A stretch of 12,500 bases of DNA, taken from positions 72,501 to 85,000 of the forward strand of contig VIGQ01000021.1 in NCBI GenBank assembly GCA_009663005.1. Reading direction: 5' to 3'. The translations under genes and the position numbers were made by a program. The stretch is from Actinidia chinensis. Taxonomy: Eukaryota; Streptophyta; Magnoliopsida; Ericales; Actinidiaceae. The notes under the pieces are model-generated. The model did no database searches. It had not been told where the DNA came from and worked only from the letters and a program-made list of their open reading frames with translations. Shown piece by piece: positions 8,461 to 12,500 of the stretch (position 1 is its first letter; the number at the start of each line of letters is the position of its first letter).

Positions 8461-9109
8461 ACTAATAATTAGCCCGTACCCACGGGCACTAGGCAAAAAA
8501 AAAATTTTGTGAGTGGAAAAAATGAGCTTCTATCTATAAATACACAACTCATTTTGAATGTTTAAAATTTATTTTTCACTTACTTATGATTGAAATTTAT
8601 TTGAATTAATTTACGCTAAGATTTCATCTGACATTTGGGTGTTGTTTTCTCTTGGGTCTGGCTAAAGTTTGGGGGCGGGGTGTGGGGGAGGGGAGGGAGG
8701 AGTAGGATCGCGGGGGGGGGTAATTTTTTTAAAAAAACAGCACTTCTTTTTTTTAAAATGTGAACTCCAACATAATATGATTCATGATCAAAAATATTTA
8801 AGCTTGTGCATATATTTTACTCGTTGGATATTTTTTATTGGGAACCCACAAAAAAATTAAAATACACATTTCTTTCTCCCTCATTTAATTTTTTTTTTGT
8901 ATTTCAAACTATCAAACACTTTTTAAAAAATATTATACTTTTTAATTTATTCTCCATTTTGTAGCAATATATCTCTTCGATATGCCGCAATATATATTTA
9001 TTTAATACTTATTCTTAATCTATTTTTTAGATTTATAAAACCCTAACAATATGCCTAACAGATGATTTTTATTTTTAGATACTGCTCATGAGTACGGACA
9101 ATTACTAGT
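8461..9109. mobile_element. 649-bp element bounded by two inverted Helitron-like hairpin ends
   Basis: The left end ACTAATAATTAGCCCGTACC... (8461-8492) has a six-pair hairpin GCCCGT-ACCC-ACGGGC (8472-8487). The right end, read in complement from 9109, begins ACTAGTAATTGTCCGTACTC and continues CATGAGCA. The two align over about 30 bp, and most differences are C/T or G/A. Read outward, each end is a hairpin, about ten bases, then (C/T)TAGT, which resembles plant Helitron 3' ends (hairpin then CTRR-T). A Helitron should have only one such end, so this is either a TIR-type element, a chimera of two oppositely oriented Helitron ends, or two independent relics. Interior sequences next to the ends are not alike. 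No convincing target duplication was seen. Confidence 0.6.
8671..8697 (+). other. G-quadruplex-forming motif
   Basis: The plus strand has consecutive G tracts of 5, 4, 5, 4 and 3 separated by loops of 1, 3, 1 and 1 bases, followed by a run of nine or more G at 8711-8720. This meets the usual four-tract rule for an intramolecular G-quadruplex. It lies inside the hairpin-bounded element. Confidence 0.7.
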
Positions 9110-9141
9110 TGATTGTTATGAAAATAGAAATTTGGGGGCGG

Positions 9142-9151
9142 TATTTTAAAG
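9142..9151 (+). repeat. left target-site duplication of the 912-bp MITE
   Basis: TATTTTAAAG lies immediately before the terminal GGGATAACTTTACC and is repeated exactly at 10064-10073, immediately after the other terminus. Ten bases fits the 8-11 bp range of Mutator-like elements. Confidence 0.88.
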
Positions 9152-10063
9152 GGGATAACTTTACCTACCCCCCCCTGAGGTTTCTCATAATGGGACTGAC
9201 CTCTCCTGTCAGAGCAAAAAAGATTAATTATGCCCCTGATCCCAGCCCCTGGGCAATTTTTGAATTTTTTTCTTTTAATTATGTTTATTTACTTTTTTTA
9301 ATCTAATTTATTATTTGATCAGTTTTTTTTTGAGACATTAATTTTTTTATTATATGTTTGTGTTTTTTAGTTTTTTTTCATTAATTATTTTTTAATTTTA
9401 AAAAAATAAAGAAAATTAAAAATATAAAAAAAGAGAACACAAATTTAAGTTCACAAAAATAGTCTGATTATTATATTTGAAAAATTGTACAAAACTTTTA
9501 GTTGTATGTATAAATATTTTAAAATGTCTTTAAAACTCATTAATTAAAAGGCTATGTGGCCTAGTTTTTTAAAACTTAAGGATTGGTTTTCTGAGTGTTG
9601 TTAGTTATGGTTATCGTTTTCATCAACACTTTGATAATGCCCAAGTGATGAGAAACCTGGTCATTAGATCGTGAATTCAAAATAAATATGCTAATCGGGG
9701 TATCCAAAGTTTCAGTTACATTGATTAGAGCGAAACGTGCCTAAATTTTTATTTTTATTTATTTTTTATAAAATCAATTAAGAAAAAAAGAAAGAAACTA
9801 AAAAAAAACCACAACATATAATAAAAAAGTTATTTATCTCCCCCCCAAAAATTGATCAAAATAAATAAATTAGATTAAAAAAAAATAAATAAAAATGATT
9901 AAAAAGAAAACTAAAAAAAAACGTAAAAAAAAAATAGGGAGAGGGGCGGGGTCAGGAGTATAATGGCCATTTTTGCTCTGCCAGGGAGGTCAGTATCATT
10001 TTCAAACCACATGAGAGTCAGTGTCATTTGGGAAAACCTCTGGGGTGTAGGTAAAGTTATCCC
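9152..10063. mobile_element. 912-bp Mutator-like non-autonomous element (MITE) with long inverted repeats
   Basis: The terminal sequence GGGATAACTTTACCTAC is present at 9152 and, in complement, at 10063. Inverted similarity continues far inward: CCCCTGAGGTTT / CCCCAGAGGTTTT, ACTGACCTC, CAGAGCAAAAA, CCTGA.CCC.GCCCCT, AATCTAATTTATT and TTTTTTATTATATGTT. The arms are about 9152-9375 and 9794-10063. A perfect 10-bp target duplication flanks it. The unique core (about 9480-9760) has no reading frame for a transposase, so it must be moved in trans. Long TIRs plus a 9-11 bp duplication point to the Mutator superfamily. The intact duplication suggests a younger insertion than its neighbours. Confidence 0.9.
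9971..10026. repeat. 28-bp tandem duplication found only in the right arm of the MITE
   Basis: TTTTGCTCTG...GTCAGTATCA (9971-9998) is followed by TTTTCAAACC...GTCAGTGTCA (9999-10026). The left arm has only one such unit, so the right arm is longer by about this amount. Subterminal repeats of this kind often serve as transposase binding sites, but that role is inferred here. Confidence 0.6.
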
Positions 10064-10073
10064 TATTTTAAAG
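10064..10073 (+). repeat. right target-site duplication of the 912-bp MITE
   Basis: This is an exact copy of 9142-9151 (TATTTTAAAG), abutting the terminal GTTATCCC of the element. The sequence beyond it (GTACTT) differs from that before the left copy (GGCGG), which fixes the duplication at ten bases. Confidence 0.88.
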
Positions 10074-10571
10074 GTACTTAACGTACTTTACCCAACTACT
10101 TGCTTACACTGGCCGACATTCCATAGCTGTCACTTCACACAGTTGCGACGGGCCGGCTGCAAAGAATATAATGGGATTGCATCAAGTCTTAATTTAAAAT
10201 GGAAGATATCTGTTTGATCCCATGAGCAGAATGTTGTTTAGCCAAAGTCAAAAGGTTATATCTATACATGCATTAAAATGATGTGGCTTCTTCATTAATT
10301 AAATTAGTGTGTGAAAAAATGGAAAAAGATAGGCTACAATTCCTTTCATTTTTAACGTGCTATCAAATCAGGAAGGATCTAATTTTTTCATAAATCAAAA
10401 AGAGGAGAAGTTTTTTACCAAATTTGACAAAAGAAGTTTTTCGGATAATTGATTAGGGATTTTTTTAATAATAATAATTGGTAAAATGTTGAAAAGGGCT
10501 AAGGATTAGAGTATTCAAATTTTTCGTGAATTATCTTGAGTGTTGTAAAAATTAGTGGTCTCTACTGATAA
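10074..10571. other. intergenic stretch, nothing recognised
   Basis: This is AT-rich DNA with one GC-richer patch (about 10100-10165). No repeat, RNA gene or coding motif was recognised. The short plus-strand frame 9963-10217 starts inside the MITE end and is not a gene. Confidence 0.5.
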
Positions 10572-11106
10572 GATCCAATTAAGAGTGCACCGACTCGCCA
10601 CGCACTCTCTGGCTGGAGATCACACTTTTAGTCAGTCCGGCGGAGTGAAATGCACCCGGTAGAGGACTATACCATCGCGAGGAGAGAGACACGCACCATC
10701 GCTTGAGACGGCTATTTCTATAATCATTAGGGTTTTCCCCACAAGACAGCAAGCCATTTAGGTCTGACCGTGAGTAGTCAGAGAAGTATGAGTAGTCTTC
10801 CATTCTCCCCTTTCCTAGATGACCAAATATAGATACTGTAATTCTTATATATGTGTGTGAATTGGAAAGCAAATCAGACCTTGTAGCTTCCTCTAAATAA
10901 CACGTCAAGTCAATATTATTGTTCTCCATGTTATGGAAGTGGGTTACAAATTTTGTTGATGTCACATCATTTTTTACCGTGTTACAATTTACATCTAATC
11001 AATGTTATTATGGTTTGTATATTATTGTAGCGCCCCACGGGTTACACCGCCGAGCTAGTCGCGCAGTACCAGACGAGGGAAGCTACGATGCACTCTCAAC
11101 GGATCG
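10572..11106. repeat. diverged inverted-repeat pair around a ~350-bp spacer, possible old transposon
   Basis: The left arm (about 10572-10672) and the complement of the right arm (11026-11106) share, in order, GATCC, GAGTGCA(C/T)CG, CTGG, (T/C)CGGCGG.GTG and CCCG. Both arms are clearly GC-richer than their surroundings. The right arm begins TGTAGCGCCCC at 11026, which looks like an LTR start, but no second LTR, primer-binding site or polypurine tract was found. Similarity is moderate with several gaps, so this is a tentative TIR element or pair of inverted relics. Confidence 0.4.
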
Positions 11107-11450
11107 GTTGACGGGCTCAAGCGTGTATTTATGTGTGGCATTGAATTGGGAAGGTTCTCTGTAGCAGCTATGATCAAAAGAAGAAAACACCCAACTTCTA
11201 TCCTCTCCTCCTGGTCTTAAAGTACCATATTTTATGTCTACTTTCATATTTGGCAAAATCTACGTACAATGTGTATATCCATAAATATTTATGTTCGGTC
11301 CTAATGAATATTATATACTTGGTTGTAAGTATGTATGAGCGATTTGAGTGAATGTTATAGAAAGTGGGGTACGTTAAAAATAGTAAAAAATAGTATGTTA
11401 TGCATCATTGTAGCTAGTAAATGTTACGATTTTTTGTGGTTAAACAAAAA
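11107..11450. other. intergenic stretch, nothing recognised
   Basis: This is AT-rich DNA between the inverted-repeat pair and the larger MULE-like element. No reading frame, RNA gene or repeat was supported. The last ten bases (TAAACAAAAA, 11441-11450) would be the candidate target-site duplication for the following element. Confidence 0.5.
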
Positions 11451-11678
11451 GGTGAAGTACATTGCCCCTCCCCTGAGGTTGGCCTTTGAATACATAAAGC
11501 CCCCCTGACTTTTGAAAAATTATACTGACCTCCTCTGAGGTAGGAAAAATTATATGCCCAGCCCCTGACAACCCATCTTGTTACGAAATGACCAAAATAC
11601 CCCCCACTCGTCTCTCTCTCATCCATCCCACACACACACTCTCTCTACGCCCTCGCGGCTCGCTCTGGTGGGTCGAGT

Positions 11679-11880
11679 GGATGGGGAGGGGGGCGGGGGG
11701 GCATGGACGGAGTTTGGAAGGACACAGGGAGGAGGCAAAAAGAAAGGCACGTTGGGGTACGTGTGTCGGAGGGTGTGGCGGGTGGGACCCTTGGCGGTGT
11801 GCGGTTCGGGGTGGGAAGCCCTGGGGAGGCGGGGGGGGAACAAGAAAAGGGAACATGGGGGGGGAAGTGGGTGGGTGTAC
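11679..11880 (+). other. strongly G-rich, strand-asymmetric block inside the MULE-like element
   Basis: The plus strand is dominated by G runs (for example GGGGAGGGGGGCGGGGGGGC near 11682-11701, a run of nine G at 11831-11839 and eight near 11857-11864), while the flanking left arm is C/T-rich. It has several four-tract G-quadruplex candidates. Frames open in all directions here because stop codons are depleted by composition, so none is credited as a gene. Confidence 0.7.
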
Positions 11881-12057
11881 CCTTTTATGTATTTAGTATT
11901 ATTTTTTAGTATTATTTGTCTGTGGAATACCGGTGAATTCAAGTTGATTTTTGTTAATTTGTTCTGTAATACCCTCTCCCTCGGACGATTTTTTTAATAC
12001 CATTGATTTTTCCCCTTTTACATATCTTCGGCACTCCCAAAATGGTTTAAAAAAAAG

Positions 12058-12104
12058 AAAAAAAAATGAATCACAAGGAGTATTAAAAGTAAAAAAAATA
12101 ATAA

Positions 12105-12135
<31 letters not shown>

Positions 12136-12330
12136 ACGTAACAAAAAATGGATTAATTTTTGTATAAAAAAAGAATCAAAGGGTTTATGAAAAGAAAAAT
12201 AATAATAAAAAGCTACAAAAAATAAAAAAAATAAAAGGGTATACAAAAAAAAAGAAGTAAAAGTAACCAAAAAGTGAATTTATTTTTGTTAAAAAAAGAA
12301 TCACGGGTATAAAAAATATAATACAAAGTA
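12058..12330 (+). repeat. degenerate tandem array, ~105-125-bp period, about 2.5 copies
   Basis: AAAAAA(T/G)AATCA-type starts occur at GAATCA positions 12068, 12173 and 12298. Each is followed by AAAGT or AAAAG words, long A/AAT stretches, AAAAGGGTA.ACAAAA, GTAAC.AAAAA.TG and TTTTTGT. The spacing of 105 then 125 bases reflects indels in A-runs. The whole array is A-rich on the plus strand. Confidence 0.65.
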
Positions 12331-12500
12331 AAAAATAAAAATAAAAATAAAAATAAAAGACGTAAAAAAGAGAGAGATAGGGAGAGGAGAGAGAGATGTG
12401 GTGGATTTTGTGGTAATTTTGTAAAAAGGATAAAGCGGGCGTTTGTGAGGGGCTGCTGAAAAAATATTTTTCTCAAACATAAGGGCAGCGGATTAGTGTA

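Larger units (their letters stand above)
11451..12500. mobile_element. large Mutator-like non-autonomous element, right end beyond the window
   Basis: The left end GGTGAAGTACATTGCCCCTC continues CCCTGAGGTT, in the style of the 912-bp element. Further in come ACTGACCTCC, TGAGGTAGGAAAAATTATAT, CAGCCCCTGACAAC, ACCAAAATACC and TCTCTCTCTC. Read in complement from the window end, 12500-12370 gives ACTAATCC, TTTGAGAAAAATATTTT, CAGCCCCTCACAAA, ACCACAAAATCC and TCTCTCTCTC, the same order, so this is the opposite inverted arm. By alignment, about 70 bp of the right arm should lie outside. The core holds a G-rich block and a tandem array and no transposase. The many overlapping frames at 11578-11997 come from this biased composition. 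Confidence 0.75.

Noticed and set aside
11026..11220. Possible solo LTR starting TGTAGCGCCCC
   Set aside because: No matching ...CA end with target duplication, no primer-binding site and no polypurine tract were found, so only the inverted-repeat observation is kept.
11578..11997. Several overlapping frames of 68-139 codons on both strands
   Set aside because: They arise from the G-rich/C-rich core of a transposon where stop codons are rare. The translations are low-complexity Gly/Arg or Pro/His-rich strings.
11899..12476. Minus-strand frames rich in Phe and Leu resembling membrane proteins
   Set aside because: They are translations of an A-rich tandem array, which gives poly-Phe/Leu strings on the complementary strand.
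1..12500. CRISPR array, bacterial operons, viral genes or toxin genes
   Set aside because: No regularly spaced identical repeats and no prokaryotic or viral coding signatures were seen. The sequence is typical plant nuclear DNA.

Overview
This looks like plant nuclear DNA, most likely from a eudicot. It is AT-rich, has long homopolymer runs and no dense reading frames, and carries a eukaryotic-type tRNA-Gln relative, an intron-bearing plant receptor-like cytoplasmic kinase relic, and several plant-style non-autonomous DNA transposons. I find no intact protein-coding gene. The open frames of 60-173 codons are short, overlapping and mostly low-complexity.

Left part (1-3017): AT-rich intergenic DNA with two imperfect tandem duplications (274-438 and 1637-1862), a TA microsatellite (2207-2265) and, on the minus strand at 1178-1247, a tRNA-Gln(UUG)-like gene two bases shorter than the usual plant form, with a Pol III T-run just after it.

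Middle (3018-6297, minus strand): a decayed, intron-containing copy of a PBS1-like kinase (RLCK subfamily VII). Four exon-like blocks follow in the expected order. They carry the glycine-loop region, the N-lobe, the catalytic and activation segments with the GDKSHVS motif, and the C-lobe with a PBS1-type tail. Plausible GT...AG borders separate them, but the frame is broken repeatedly by small deletions. The first (myristoylation) exon was not found. 6298-7383 is the upstream flank.

Right part (7384-12500): a cluster of non-autonomous mobile elements. It holds a 221-bp element with AGGCTCCGTTTG ends (7384-7604); an element bounded by two inverted Helitron-like hairpin ends (8461-9109) with a G-quadruplex motif inside; a well-defined 912-bp Mutator-like MITE with long inverted repeats and a perfect 10-bp target duplication (9152-10063); a diverged inverted-repeat pair (10572-11106); and a larger relative of the MITE (11451 to beyond 12500) with a G-rich core and a degenerate tandem array.

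No genes here act together as a pathway, and I see no convincing new biological system. The most informative items are the PBS1-like relic, the inverted Helitron-like ends, and the two related MITE families.
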